In this document: positions 26,435 through 35,390 of the stretch, one piece after another | How positions within the stretch are numbered: the first letter of the stretch is position 1 | Layout: each line of letters begins with the position of its first letter | Assembly: GCF_027460265.1 (NCBI RefSeq) | Contig: NZ_JAPZBC010000001.1 | Coordinates: 310,001 to 374,000 of the forward strand | Length of the DNA: 64,000 bases | DNA from: Streptomyces sp. WMMC940 | GTDB lineage: Bacteria; Actinomycetota; Actinomycetes; Streptomycetales; Streptomycetaceae | Direction of reading: 5' to 3' | The notes under the pieces: generated by a model | Databases searched by the model: none | Told to the model about the DNA's origin: nothing | Seen by the model: the letters and a program-made list of their open reading frames with translations, nothing else | Position numbers and translations under genes: made by a program

Positions 26435-26854
26435 GCGCCGACCGCCGAACCCCGGGCCCGCCGCGGGTCCACCGACGCGCCGACCGCCGAACCCCGGTGC
26501 CGCCGCAGGTCCACCGACGCGCCGACCGCCGAACCCCGGGCCCGCCGCGGGTCCACCGACGCGCCGACCGCCGAACCCCGGTGCCGCCGCAGGTCCACCG
26601 ACGCGCCGACCGCCGAACCCCGGGCCCGCCGCAGGTCCACCGACGCGCCGACCGCCGAACCCCGGGCCCGCCGCAGGTCCACCGACGCGCCGACCGCCGA
26701 ACCCCGGGCCCGCCGCAGGTCCACCGACGCGCCGACCGCCGAACCCCGGGCCCGCCGCAGGTCCACCGACGCGCCGACCGCCGAACCCCGGGCCCGCCGC
26801 AGGTCCGCCGACGCGCCGACCGCCGAACCCCGGTGCCGCCGCAGGTCCGCCGAC
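26435..26854. repeat. Minisatellite: ten tandem 42-bp units
   Basis: The landmark GAACCCCGG occurs at 26447 and then every 42 bp to 26825, ten times with no length change. Three sequence versions occur, distinguished by the segment after it: GGCCCGCCGCGGGT (A), TGCCGCCGCAGGT (B) and GGCCCGCCGCAGGT (C). Their order is A-B-A-B-C-C-C-C-C-B. The last two spacers read TCCGCCGAC instead of TCCACCGAC. There are no unique spacers, so it is not CRISPR. It lies just upstream of the uracil-DNA glycosylase gene. Confidence 0.97.
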
Positions 26855-26945
26855 GCGGCGGCACACCGCGCCCCTGTCGCTGCGGCGGCCGTGCGCCGAC
26901 CGCCGGTAGGCCGGGGCACCACCGGGGTCCCGGTAGCGTGGAGGG

Positions 26946-27737
26946 ATGAAGCGACCGCGAGGCCGAGGCGCCGGTCCCGATGCCGACGACCCGGCGTTCC
27001 CGGCCCGCCACGCGCCTCGCTGCACTCGTCTGGGCGAGCTGGACGAGCTCGTCGCGCGGTGCCGGGCGTGCCCCCGGCTCGTCGCCTGGCGCGAGGAGGC
27101 GGCACGGGTCAAGCGGGCCTCGTTCCAGGACTGGGAGTACTGGGGGCGCCCGGTCCCCGGATTCGGCCCCGCGGACGCGTCCCTCGCCGTGGTCGGCCTC
27201 GCCCCGGCCGCGCACGGGGCGAACCGCACCGGACGGATGTTCACCGGCGACGCGACCGGTGACTTCCTCTTCGCCGCACTGCACGAGATCGGCCTCGCGT
27301 CGCAGCCCACCTCACGGCACACCGGCGACGGGCTCGCCCTCCACGGCGTACGCCTGACCGCCCCCGTGCACTGCGCCCCGCCGGGGAACCGGCCGACGGC
27401 GGACGAGCGCGACGCGTGCCGTCCCTGGCTGTCGGCCGAGCTGGGCCTGCTGGCGCCCCGGCTCCGCGCGGTGGTCGCACTCGGCGGCTTCGGCTGGGGG
27501 GCCCTGCTCGCGGCGATCCGCGAAACCGGACGGCCGCTGCCGCGGCCGCGTCCCGTCTTCGGCCACGGAGTGCACGTCGTCCTGCCCGCGGGCGACGGGC
27601 TTCCGCATCCCCTGCACCTGCTGGGCAGCTACCACCCGAGTCAGCGCAACACCTTCACCGGTCGCCTCACCTTCCCGATGCTCGTGGAGGTGCTGCGCAG
27701 GGCCGCCGAACTCGCGCAGCTGCCGGCCGTGCGCTGA
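26946..27737 (+). CDS. udgB: Family 5 uracil-DNA glycosylase (UdgB-like)
   Basis: A 263-residue base-excision repair enzyme. Motif 1 is GLAPAAHGANRTGRMF (84-99), the family 5 form in which the polar catalytic residue of other families is replaced, and motif 2 is SYHPSQRNT near residue 232. Four Cys (39, 42, 143, 158) are placed as ligands of the [4Fe-4S] cluster. Family 5 enzymes remove uracil and several deaminated or bulky bases from double-stranded DNA, which suits a high-GC genome prone to cytosine deamination. It stands alone; its promoter must lie in or just after the repeat array. Confidence 0.93.
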   Translation: MKRPRGRGAGPDADDPAFPARHAPRCTRLGELDELVARCRACPRLVAWREEAARVKRASFQDWEYWGRPVPGFGPADASLAVVGLAPAAHGANRTGRMFTGDATGDFLFAALHEIGLASQPTSRHTGDGLALHGVRLTAPVHCAPPGNRPTADERDACRPWLSAELGLLAPRLRAVVALGGFGWGALLAAIRETGRPLPRPRPVFGHGVHVVLPAGDGLPHPLHLLGSYHPSQRNTFTGRLTFPMLVEVLRRAAELAQLPAVR

Positions 27738-27962
27738 GGCCGGTGGCGGGTCACGCCCGGCGCCCGGGGCATGACCGTCGGCGATGTCCCCAGGTCGGGG
27801 GGGTGCGGCCGTCGGGCGGGGTGCGGTCTGCGCGTACGGGCGAAGGACTGACGTGGGCAGCGCAGCTCCCACATCCGCACAATGGGTGCGAGGAAGGCCC
27901 CGGCTGCCGTCCGCCGGGTCACGGCGGCCCGGCCGGCGGCCTCAGACGGAAAGGAACGTCCG

Positions 27963-30026
27963 GTGACAGCTGGTCGGCCGCGGGCCGGCACCGATCCCGG
28001 TCCGCTCCGCTCGGAACCCGGAGCGCTGCTGGAGCACGTGTCGGTCGCGGTCTTCGGCGTGGGCGGCGACGAGCGGATCTGCTTCTGGGGCCCCGGGGCG
28101 GAGGACCTCTTCGGGTACGACGCGGCCGGTGCCCTGTCCGAACCCGCCGGCATCCTGTTCCCCGAGCCCCCGCCCGGCGCGCCCGGCGCCGCCGAAGGCC
28201 TCACGGAGCGGGCCAGGACGCTCGGGTACTGGCGCGGCCGGCTGCCCGCACGGCGGCGTGACGGCACGGTCTTCGGGTGCGGCTTCCGCGTTTTCCCCGT
28301 CACCGGGCCCACGGGCTCCTCGGTCGTCGTGGGGCTGGCCGCCCGGGGTGAGGAACTCGACCGGGTGAAGACCAATCTGGCCTTTCTGGACGCCCTTTTC
28401 GAGACCTGCCCCATCGGACTGCTGATGCTCGACGAGGACCTGCGCTACGTCCACATCAACCAGGCGCTCGCCGACATGGACGGGCTGCCCGTCGAGGCCC
28501 ACCTCGGGCGGTCCATGGAGGAGGTCATGATCACCTCCGACGGCGGGGAGTACGAGCGGATGGTCCGCGCCGTCGCCTCGGACGGCCGTCCCGTGGTCGG
28601 CGCCCTCGTGGGCCTGCGCACACCGGGCCGGCCCGACCGGGACCAGGTGCGGTCGGTGAGCCTCTTCCCGCTCAGCCAGGCGGGCGGGACCCGGCCGGGG
28701 CTGGGCGGGCTCATGGTGGACGTGACGGAGCGGGAGCAGGCCATCCTCGCGGCGACGGCGGCACGGCAGCGCCTGGCCCTGCTCGACCGGGCCGCGGCAC
28801 GCATCGGCACGTCACTGGACGTCGACGTCACCGCGCGGGAACTGGTCGACGCGGCCGTGCCGGACTTCGCCGACGCCTCGGTCGTGGAACTCGTGGACTG
28901 GATGGACGAGCCCGAGGTGTTCGACCTCGAACTGCCCCTGGTCACCCATCGGATCGCGGCCGGCACGGTGCTTCCGCCTCCCGCACCCGAGCTGGTGGGC
29001 GGGCTGGAGACGGTCACATATCCCCCGAGGTCCAGGATCCACCAGGTGCTGCGGACGGGGCGGCCGGTCTGCTTCCCCGTGGACGAGCACTTCGCCGCGA
29101 CCACCGTCCTCCACCAGGCGCGCGCACGGATGCTCCTCGAGAGCGGACTGGCCTGCATCGTCATCACCCCGCTCATCGCCCGGGGGACGGTCCAGGGGCT
29201 CACCATGTTCGGCCGCTCCTCCGGCCGCCCCGCCTTCGACGAGCAGGATCTGAGCCTGGCCTCCGAGCTGTCCTCCCGCGCGGCGCTCTGCCTGGACAAC
29301 GCCCGCCTCTACAGCCGGGTGCAGACCATCGCCCTCACGCTCCAGCGCGCGCTGCTCCCCACCAGCCTGGCGGCCAGTCCCCATGTCCGCGTGGCCCACC
29401 GCTACGTGCCGGGCAGCCACGCCACCGAGGTGGGGGGCGACTGGTACGACGTGATCGATCTGCCCGGGGGCCGCGTCGCGCTCGTCGTCGGCGACGTGAT
29501 GGGGCACGGGGTGCGCGCCGCCGCGGACATGGGACGGCTGCGCATCACCACGAAGACACTGGCCCGGCACATCGAGGAACCGGACGTGCTCCTCGCCGAA
29601 CTGGACGCCTGTGCCCAGGAGGCGGGCATCGAACTGGCCACCTGCCTGTATCTGCTGTACGACCCCGCGAGCGGCCGCGCCCGGGTCGGCAACGCGGGCC
29701 ATCCGCCGCCGCTGGTGCTGCTGCCCGGCGGACGGGTCGAGACGGTGGACGAGGTGCTGGGTGTGCCGCTCGGGGTCGGCGGTCATCCCTTCGCGACGAC
29801 CGAGATCGACCTGCCCGCGGGTTCCACCCTGGCCCTCTACACCGATGGCCTGATCGAGGCGCGCGGCAGGGACATCGACGAGGGCTCCGCGCGGCTCCGC
29901 GCCGAACTGGCCCGCGCCTCGGGCCCGTTGGAGGAGGCGGCGGACCGGATCCTGGCCCGGCTGCTGCCCGGACCGCCGCACGACGACACGGTGCTGGTCC
30001 TCGCCCGCGTCGGACGGGCCGGCTGA
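27963..30026 (+). CDS. PAS-GAF-SpoIIE serine phosphatase
   Basis: A 687-residue PP2C-type phosphatase regulator. Two PAS-like domains (about residues 20-115 and 125-250, the second with GLLMLDEDLRYVHINQALAD) are followed by a GAF domain (about 260-445). The SpoIIE/RsbU catalytic domain spans about 465-685, with GGDWYDVIDLPGGR, VGDVMGHGVRAA, GNAGHPPPL and DDTVLVLARV carrying the metal-binding Asp residues. Such proteins dephosphorylate anti-anti-sigma factors in stress and development pathways. No anti-sigma kinase domain is fused. The GTG start follows GAAAGGAACG; an earlier in-frame start at 27882 is less likely. Confidence 0.9.
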   Translation: MTAGRPRAGTDPGPLRSEPGALLEHVSVAVFGVGGDERICFWGPGAEDLFGYDAAGALSEPAGILFPEPPPGAPGAAEGLTERARTLGYWRGRLPARRRDGTVFGCGFRVFPVTGPTGSSVVVGLAARGEELDRVKTNLAFLDALFETCPIGLLMLDEDLRYVHINQALADMDGLPVEAHLGRSMEEVMITSDGGEYERMVRAVASDGRPVVGALVGLRTPGRPDRDQVRSVSLFPLSQAGGTRPGLGGLMVDVTEREQAILAATAARQRLALLDRAAARIGTSLDVDVTARELVDAAVPDFADASVVELVDWMDEPEVFDLELPLVTHRIAAGTVLPPPAPELVGGLETVTYPPRSRIHQVLRTGRPVCFPVDEHFAATTVLHQARARMLLESGLACIVITPLIARGTVQGLTMFGRSSGRPAFDEQDLSLASELSSRAALCLDNARLYSRVQTIALTLQRALLPTSLAASPHVRVAHRYVPGSHATEVGGDWYDVIDLPGGRVALVVGDVMGHGVRAAADMGRLRITTKTLARHIEEPDVLLAELDACAQEAGIELATCLYLLYDPASGRARVGNAGHPPPLVLLPGGRVETVDEVLGVPLGVGGHPFATTEIDLPAGSTLALYTDGLIEARGRDIDEGSARLRAELARASGPLEEAADRILARLLPGPPHDDTVLVLARVGRAG

Positions 30027-30189
30027 CCGGGCGGCCCACCGGCGCCCTCACCACGACGACTTACCCGCGGAAACACCTTTCCCGGCCCGTCCCGCTGATC
30101 CACCATGGGCACTTGTTACCGGCAGGTGAACCGGCGCGCCCCCGCACGGGGCGGGTTCGCCATGCCTCGGGGGACGAGGAGAAGCAAGG

Positions 30190-31986
30190 GTGCCAGAGCT
30201 CCACGACGCCGGTCCGCTGCGCACACCGGGGCAGCCGGAGGACTCCGCCCTGTCGGACGCGGAGCTGGGGGAACGGATCCGGTCCGGTGCCCCGCGCGCC
30301 CATCCGGCGATCGAGGAGCTGAAGCGCCGGCACCTGCCCGCGGTCCTGGCCTACGCCCGGCTCTGCGGCCGGAACCAGACCGCCGGCAACCAGCTGGCCG
30401 TCCAGGCACTGCGACTGGCCTCGGAGGAGGCCGGGCGGGGCATCGAGCCCCGCGGGCAGTGGCGCCACCATCTGCTGGTGCTCGTCCGGCGCGTGGGCGC
30501 GGACTGGGCCCGCAACGGCCGCCGGGACAGACTCTCGGCCGACTTCGCCGCCTGGATCGACGGGACGGAGCACGCCGGGACCGGCGCGGTCCCGGCCGCG
30601 GGGACGTCCACGGCCACCGCGTCCGGCCGGTCGGCGGCCGGTGCCGCGCCCGAGGTCTCCGCCGCCGTGCTCACCGCCTTCTGCCGGCTGCCCGCCCCGA
30701 CCCGGGGAGCGCTCTGGTACGCGGTGGTGGACCAGGAACCGGACTCCACGACCGCCGGGTATCTGGGCGTCCGCGCCGACCTCGTCCCCGATCTGCGGCT
30801 CCGGGCGCCGGAGTCCATGCGCCGCGCCTTTCTCCAGGCATACCTGGAACGGGGGGACAAGCGGTGCCTGGGCTACCGCAGGATCATCGAGGCGGCGGCG
30901 CGGACGGTGGACCGGAGGCGGAGCGAGGATCTGACGCTGCATCTGGCCGAGTGCCCGCGCTGCACCCGGGTGGTCGCCGAGCTGACCCGGATGACCGACA
31001 ACCCCCGGATGGTCTTCGCCGAGCATCTGCTGGGCTGGGGCGGCGCCGAGTACACCGCGCGTCTGCCGGTGTCCGGGATACGGGGGACGATGCCCGGGAC
31101 GCCCGGGAAGGTGCCCGGCGCCGGGACGCCCGGGCCCGCGCCCGACCAGGGCGCCTCGCCCGTGCCGGCACCGGTGAGCGGGCCGGCGTTCGCGGTCGGC
31201 GAGGCAGCGGCAGCGGCCGGGTGTCCACCGCAGCCGCCCGCCGGCCCGGCGCCGGGGTGGAGCAGGCGCCTGCCCTCGCGGTCCGTCATGCTGATCGCCG
31301 CCGCCGTCGTGGTCGTGGGCTCCGCCGCCACGGGGACCGCCCTGGTGGCCTCGTCCGGGGACGCCGGCGGGGCGCGCGAGCCGGCGGCGTCGGCGCCCAC
31401 GGCGGAGGGCGCGTTCCCCACGCCTGAGGCTCCGTCGCCGGTCCCGACCCTGTCGACGAGCCCCAGCGCCCCGCCCTCGGCACGGCCCACTCCCTCACCG
31501 ACGCGCACACCGCCCCCGGCCGCGGCCGAACCCCCGGTACCCTCGCCGACGAGGAGCGCGGTGCCGATTCCGGCGCCGATCGTCCCCGGAACGGGCTACC
31601 ACCCGGTGGTCAACGCGGCCACGGGTCTGTGTCTCGACGTCGAGGACGGGGTGATGGCCAACCGGACCGACGTCATCACGACCGAGTGCAACGGCGCCAC
31701 CACCCAGCAGTGGCGGCTCGAGCCGAACGGCCTGCTGCGCAACAGCGCGGATCCCGACTACTGCCTCGACTCGCGCGGGGACACCGACCGCGGCGCCGGG
31801 ATCTGGTCGTGCTCCTCCGTCGACGGCCGCAACGGCCTCAACCTGCAGTTCGGCGTCGACGGCGCGGGAGTCGTCCGCCCGCGGATCGACCTGGACTTCG
31901 CCCTCGAGCCCCGGGGCGGATCCCTGGGGTTCGACCGGCTGGACGGCGACGCCGACCAGCGGTGGAACGCCGGCACGTCGCGGTAG
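30190..31986 (+). CDS. Sigma-like / zinc-motif / transmembrane / ricin-lectin fusion protein
   Basis: A 598-residue single-span protein. Residues about 20-230 are helical and read like ECF sigma regions (LSDAELGERIRSG, HLPAVLAYARLC, LPAPTRGALWYAVVDQ). An anti-sigma-type H251-x3-C255-x2-C258 motif (HLAECPRC) follows. After a Pro-rich linker there is one membrane helix (about 367-388), a long Pro/Ser/Thr stalk, and a ricin B-type beta-trefoil from about 468 to the end, with ATGLCLDVE and two QW-like repeats (TQQWRL, DQRWNA). This implies an external carbohydrate-binding domain tied to a cytoplasmic regulatory-like domain. The GTG start has a strong GAGGAGAAG site. Confidence 0.85.
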   Translation: MPELHDAGPLRTPGQPEDSALSDAELGERIRSGAPRAHPAIEELKRRHLPAVLAYARLCGRNQTAGNQLAVQALRLASEEAGRGIEPRGQWRHHLLVLVRRVGADWARNGRRDRLSADFAAWIDGTEHAGTGAVPAAGTSTATASGRSAAGAAPEVSAAVLTAFCRLPAPTRGALWYAVVDQEPDSTTAGYLGVRADLVPDLRLRAPESMRRAFLQAYLERGDKRCLGYRRIIEAAARTVDRRRSEDLTLHLAECPRCTRVVAELTRMTDNPRMVFAEHLLGWGGAEYTARLPVSGIRGTMPGTPGKVPGAGTPGPAPDQGASPVPAPVSGPAFAVGEAAAAAGCPPQPPAGPAPGWSRRLPSRSVMLIAAAVVVVGSAATGTALVASSGDAGGAREPAASAPTAEGAFPTPEAPSPVPTLSTSPSAPPSARPTPSPTRTPPPAAAEPPVPSPTRSAVPIPAPIVPGTGYHPVVNAATGLCLDVEDGVMANRTDVITTECNGATTQQWRLEPNGLLRNSADPDYCLDSRGDTDRGAGIWSCSSVDGRNGLNLQFGVDGAGVVRPRIDLDFALEPRGGSLGFDRLDGDADQRWNAGTSR

Positions 31987-32300
31987 GCGGGCCGGTGAGC
32001 ATCCCGCTCGGGCCGTGCGGGCCCTCGGGGTGCACATGGTTCCGCGGCTGTCGCCGGCATCCCCGAAGGCGGCGGTGGAGTCGTCGCACGGCTCCGCCGA
32101 GGCCGCGGGCCCGCTGACTGACCCACGCCTCTCGTTCCTCCTCGGCGGCCGAGGTGGCGGTTCTTCAGGGTGTCCGCCCCGCCCGACGGGTGACGGCCAT
32201 TCGGCCGCGTGCGGGTTGCAGGCCCGGCGGGGCCGACGTCGTATCGGGACGAACGCTCCTGACGCAGACGACGCCGGTGCCGCGGCGGCAAAGGATGACC
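31987..32300. other. Gap of about 310 bp
   Basis: Lies between the ricin fusion gene and the secreted peptidase gene on the same strand. The peptidase frame stays open back to 32154, but no ribosome site supports a longer protein. Nothing else is recognised. Confidence 0.5.
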
Positions 32301-34136
32301 ATGCACATACCCCGATCACCCGTCGGTCGCGGGCGCTTCGCCGCGATGGCCGTCGCCGCCACCATCTGCGCCTGCGTGCTGAGTGCCCCCGCCCCCGCCC
32401 CGGTTCGCGCCCCGGCCCCCACCCGTCCCCCCGTCCCGGGGCCGGCCGACGGACCGGCCCCGGTGGACGCGGCTCCGCCCCTCGACTGGAGCCCCTGCCC
32501 CGAGACCCCCGGCTTCGACTGCGCCACCGCGAAGGCACCGCTGGACTACCGCCGGCCCACGGGGCGCGCGGTGGATCTCGCCGTCATCAGACACCGGGCG
32601 ACGGGCCCCGGGCCGCGTCTCGGCACCCTCTTCTTCAACCCCGGCGGCCCCGGCGGAGCGGGCACCCAGGCGCTGCCCCAGTGGTACGAACTGTTCCCCG
32701 AGGAACTCCGGCAGCGCTTCGACATCGCCAGCTGGGACCCGCGCGGGGTCGGCGGGAGCACCGCGGTCCGCTGCTTCCCCACCACCGACGAGGCCTACGA
32801 GTGGCTGGAGCGCATACCCTTCGGGTTCCCCGTCGGCCAGAGCGAGACGGAGGCCTGGGTCGACGCCTACTCCGACCTCGGCCGGCTCTGCGAGAAGCGC
32901 GACCCGGAGTTGCTGAGGCACGTCTCCACCACCGACACGGCACGCGACCTGGACCGGCTCCGGCACGCCGTGGGCGACGAGAAGCTCAGCTTCCTCGGGG
33001 TGTCGTACGGCACGTTCCTCGGTGCCACGTACGCCAATCTCTTCCCCGACAGGGTCCGGGCGATGGTCCTGGACAGCAACATCGACCCGCGGGCCTGGGT
33101 GGACGGGGGTGCCGGTGCGGACCCGCGGCTGACGACGTTCCTTCGGGAGGACGTCGACCTGGGGTCGGCCGCGACCCTGCGTCAGTTCCTCGACCACTGC
33201 GGGCGCGCCGGTGCCGACCGGTGCGCCTTCTCCGCCGGGGGCCCCGAGGCGACCCGTGCGAAGTTCGAACGGCTCATGCTGCGCCTCCAGGAGCGCGCAC
33301 AGGGGTCGTGGACGTACGCCAGGACCGTCACCACGGTGCTCAGCAGCCTCTACGCCATCGACCCCGGCTGGTACGACCTGGCCTGGACGCTGGAGGACCT
33401 GTGGGTGCGGCGGCCCCCGCAGGAACCCGTCGCGCCGGAGGGCACCCTGCCGTACCCGGCGTTCGAACAGATCGAGGCGATACGGTGTTCCGAGAGCCCC
33501 AATCCGCGCGATCCACGGCGCTTCCCCGAACTGGCGGAGTTCGCCTACGGGCGGGCCGGTGACCTCGGTCGGGCCGTCGCCTGGGCGAGCGAGCCGTGTG
33601 CCACCTGGCCGGCGACGGCCGCCTCCTCCTACGCGGGCCCGTGGAACCGTCCCACGGTGAACCCCGTGCTCGTGGTGAACACCCTCTACGACCCTGCGAC
33701 CCCCTACCAGGGCGCGCTCGCGATGACCCGGCAGCTCGCGAACGCGCGCCTGCTGACCGTCGAGGGGTACGGGCACTCGTCCGTCGTCAACCCGAGTCTG
33801 TGCGTGGACGACTACGAGCGCCGCTACCTCGTCGACGGCGTCCTCCCCCCGCCGGGGGCCACCTGCCGGCAGGACGTGCGTCCGTTCGGCGAATCACGGC
33901 CCCGGGGCGGCGTCGGCACCGGCGGCGGCGGAACGGCCGGCGGAACGAACGCGGTCGCGCCCGGCGGGAACCGAGTTGACGGGCCGTGGACCGGACGGCT
34001 TCCATCGACGTGCTCCGGCCCTACGGCCGGAGCCGCCGCCCGCGGGGCCCGTGTCCCCGACTCGACCGGCGGTGAAGGCCCCTGCGAGGAGAGGAAGGCA
34101 TGTCCGTCAGGACGACGCGGGACGGAGCGGCGCTGA
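32301..34136 (+). CDS. Secreted alpha/beta-hydrolase peptidase, tripeptidyl aminopeptidase (TAP) type
   Basis: A signal peptide (FAAMAVAATICACVLSAPA region) is followed by a Pro-rich linker and a peptidase S33 fold. Landmarks are FFNPGGPGGAGT (oxyanion region), DPRGVGGST, GVSYGTFLGA with the nucleophile Ser, the C-terminal TAP-like domain with LYDPATPY (acid) and GYGHSSV (His). Enzymes of this group remove N-terminal tripeptides or hydrolyse esters outside the cell. The conserved part ends near 33900 (CRQDVRPFGE); about 80 further residues form a Gly/Arg-rich tail that overlaps the next gene by 37 bp. The start at 32301 follows AAAGGA; an ATG lies six bases earlier. Confidence 0.87.
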   Translation: MHIPRSPVGRGRFAAMAVAATICACVLSAPAPAPVRAPAPTRPPVPGPADGPAPVDAAPPLDWSPCPETPGFDCATAKAPLDYRRPTGRAVDLAVIRHRATGPGPRLGTLFFNPGGPGGAGTQALPQWYELFPEELRQRFDIASWDPRGVGGSTAVRCFPTTDEAYEWLERIPFGFPVGQSETEAWVDAYSDLGRLCEKRDPELLRHVSTTDTARDLDRLRHAVGDEKLSFLGVSYGTFLGATYANLFPDRVRAMVLDSNIDPRAWVDGGAGADPRLTTFLREDVDLGSAATLRQFLDHCGRAGADRCAFSAGGPEATRAKFERLMLRLQERAQGSWTYARTVTTVLSSLYAIDPGWYDLAWTLEDLWVRRPPQEPVAPEGTLPYPAFEQIEAIRCSESPNPRDPRRFPELAEFAYGRAGDLGRAVAWASEPCATWPATAASSYAGPWNRPTVNPVLVVNTLYDPATPYQGALAMTRQLANARLLTVEGYGHSSVVNPSLCVDDYERRYLVDGVLPPPGATCRQDVRPFGESRPRGGVGTGGGGTAGGTNAVAPGGNRVDGPWTGRLPSTCSGPTAGAAARGARVPDSTGGEGPCEERKACPSGRRGTERR

Positions 34137-35014
34137 TCGACGAGGCTCTGGTGCGACGGCTCCTGCGCCGCCGGTTCCCGCGGTGGGCGGACCTGCCGGT
34201 CACCGCCGTCTCCTCCGCCGGTACGGCCAACGCCATGTTCCGCCTCGGCCGGGACATGGTCGTGCGGCTGCCCTGCACCCCCGGGTCCGCCGACGACGTG
34301 GACAAGGAGCACCAGTGGCTCCCGCGGCTCGCCCCGAGCCTCCCGGCGGCCGTACCGGCACCCCTCGGCAAGGGCGTGCCGGGGGGTGGATTCCCGTGGC
34401 CGTGGTCGGTCTACGGCTGGCTGGACGGTGAGAACCCGGTGCCCGGCCGGCTCGCCGAGCCCCTGGCGCTCGCCGGGGACCTGGCGGGCTTCGTCGGCGC
34501 GCTGCACGGGATCGACCCGGCGGACGGCCCCGCCTCGTACCGCGCCGAACCACTCCGCGCGCGGGACGCCGGCACCCGCGCCGCGATCGGGGCCCTGGAG
34601 GGGATCGTCGACGCGGGCGCGGCGGTCGCAGCGTGGGAGGCATCGCTGCGGGTCCCCGGCCGGGACGGGCCGCGCGTCTGGGTCCACGCGGATCTACAGC
34701 CGGGGAATCTGCTGCTCGTGGGGGGACGGCTCGGCGCCGTCATCGACTTCGGCTGTCTGGGGCTGGGCGATCCGGCGGTCGATCTGATCGTGGCGTGGTA
34801 CGTCCTGACCGCCGAAGCGCGCCGCCCGTTCCGCGCTGCCCTGGGCGTCGACGAGGCGGCGTGGCTGAGGGGGCGGGGATGGGCGTTGTCGATCGCGCTG
34901 GCGGAGCTGCGGCACTACCGGGACACGAATCCGAGGATGGCTGCCGTCGCCCGGCACGTCGTCCATGAGGTCCTCAGGGACCACGGTGCGCACCGGCCCG
35001 CCGGGCGGGCGTGA
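34100..35014 (+). CDS. Aminoglycoside phosphotransferase (APH)-family kinase
   Basis: A 304-residue kinase-fold protein. The catalytic loop is HADLQPGNLLL (HxDxxxxN pattern, with the Brenner motif near residue 198) and the metal-binding DFGCLGLGDPAVDL follows. The N-lobe shows SSAGTANAMFRLGRDMVVRLP, the typical nucleotide-binding start of APH-like enzymes. The group includes antibiotic kinases and many small-molecule kinases, so resistance should not be assumed. GAGGAGAGGAAGG precedes the ATG, which lies inside the end of the upstream peptidase frame. Confidence 0.9.
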   Translation: MSVRTTRDGAALIDEALVRRLLRRRFPRWADLPVTAVSSAGTANAMFRLGRDMVVRLPCTPGSADDVDKEHQWLPRLAPSLPAAVPAPLGKGVPGGGFPWPWSVYGWLDGENPVPGRLAEPLALAGDLAGFVGALHGIDPADGPASYRAEPLRARDAGTRAAIGALEGIVDAGAAVAAWEASLRVPGRDGPRVWVHADLQPGNLLLVGGRLGAVIDFGCLGLGDPAVDLIVAWYVLTAEARRPFRAALGVDEAAWLRGRGWALSIALAELRHYRDTNPRMAAVARHVVHEVLRDHGAHRPAGRA

Positions 35015-35390
35015 ACGGGACCCGCTCGGGTTGCGGTCCGGGCGGGAGCCGCCCCTCCCGGCAGTGGCTCGGGCGGGAGCCGGAGCCTCCCCTCCCTCCG
35101 TTCGGCTCCGGACTGAACGGAGGGGCGGGGTCATGGGAGACGGGGAGGACCGGGCCCCGGCCCGGCCCTCCCCTGGTGGACGACGCGGCGGCCGCGTCCG
35201 GGCGTCGCGGTGCGGCCGCTGTGGTGGGCCGGTGCCGCGGCCGGCGACGGCTGCCCGTCGAGGGTGCGTCCGGTGCCTACGGTCGCAAGGCGGCCGGATG
35301 CCCTTGTGGCGGAGCTGCCAGGGCTGCCGGCCCGCACTGCGAGGGCTGCGTGCCGGACGGCTCGACAGGGCGGGCCCTGCGGGAGGGGCG
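35015..35390. other. Gap of about 375 bp with Cys-rich reading-frame remnants
   Basis: Rightward frames from 35133 give a short CGRCGG plus CVRC plus CQGC pattern, and another frame gives CPCGG and HCEGC before a TAG at 35392-35394. The pieces are in different frames, and no single gene is convincing. It may be a decayed zinc-ribbon gene or chance. Confidence 0.4.

Larger units (their letters stand above)
25841..26945. other. 1.1-kb gene-poor gap holding a possible leader peptide and a minisatellite
   Basis: The stretch separates leftward EF-G2 from the rightward uracil-DNA glycosylase gene. It contains a hairpin (25934-25948), a candidate 23-residue leader peptide (26161-26232) and the 42-bp repeat array (26435-26854). 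Long frames through the repeats are artefacts of a period divisible by three. Confidence 0.8.

Noticed and set aside
26435..26854. CRISPR-like array
   Set aside because: Units are contiguous with no variable spacers and no cas genes are near.
26099..27322. Long leftward and rightward frames of 300-400 codons across the 42-bp repeats
   Set aside because: They exist in all frames because 42 is divisible by three and the sequence lacks stops. None has a ribosome site or a recognisable domain.
34100..35014. Aminoglycoside resistance gene
   Set aside because: The kinase fold is clear, but the family is broad and nothing specific to drug kinases is seen, so no resistance claim is made.
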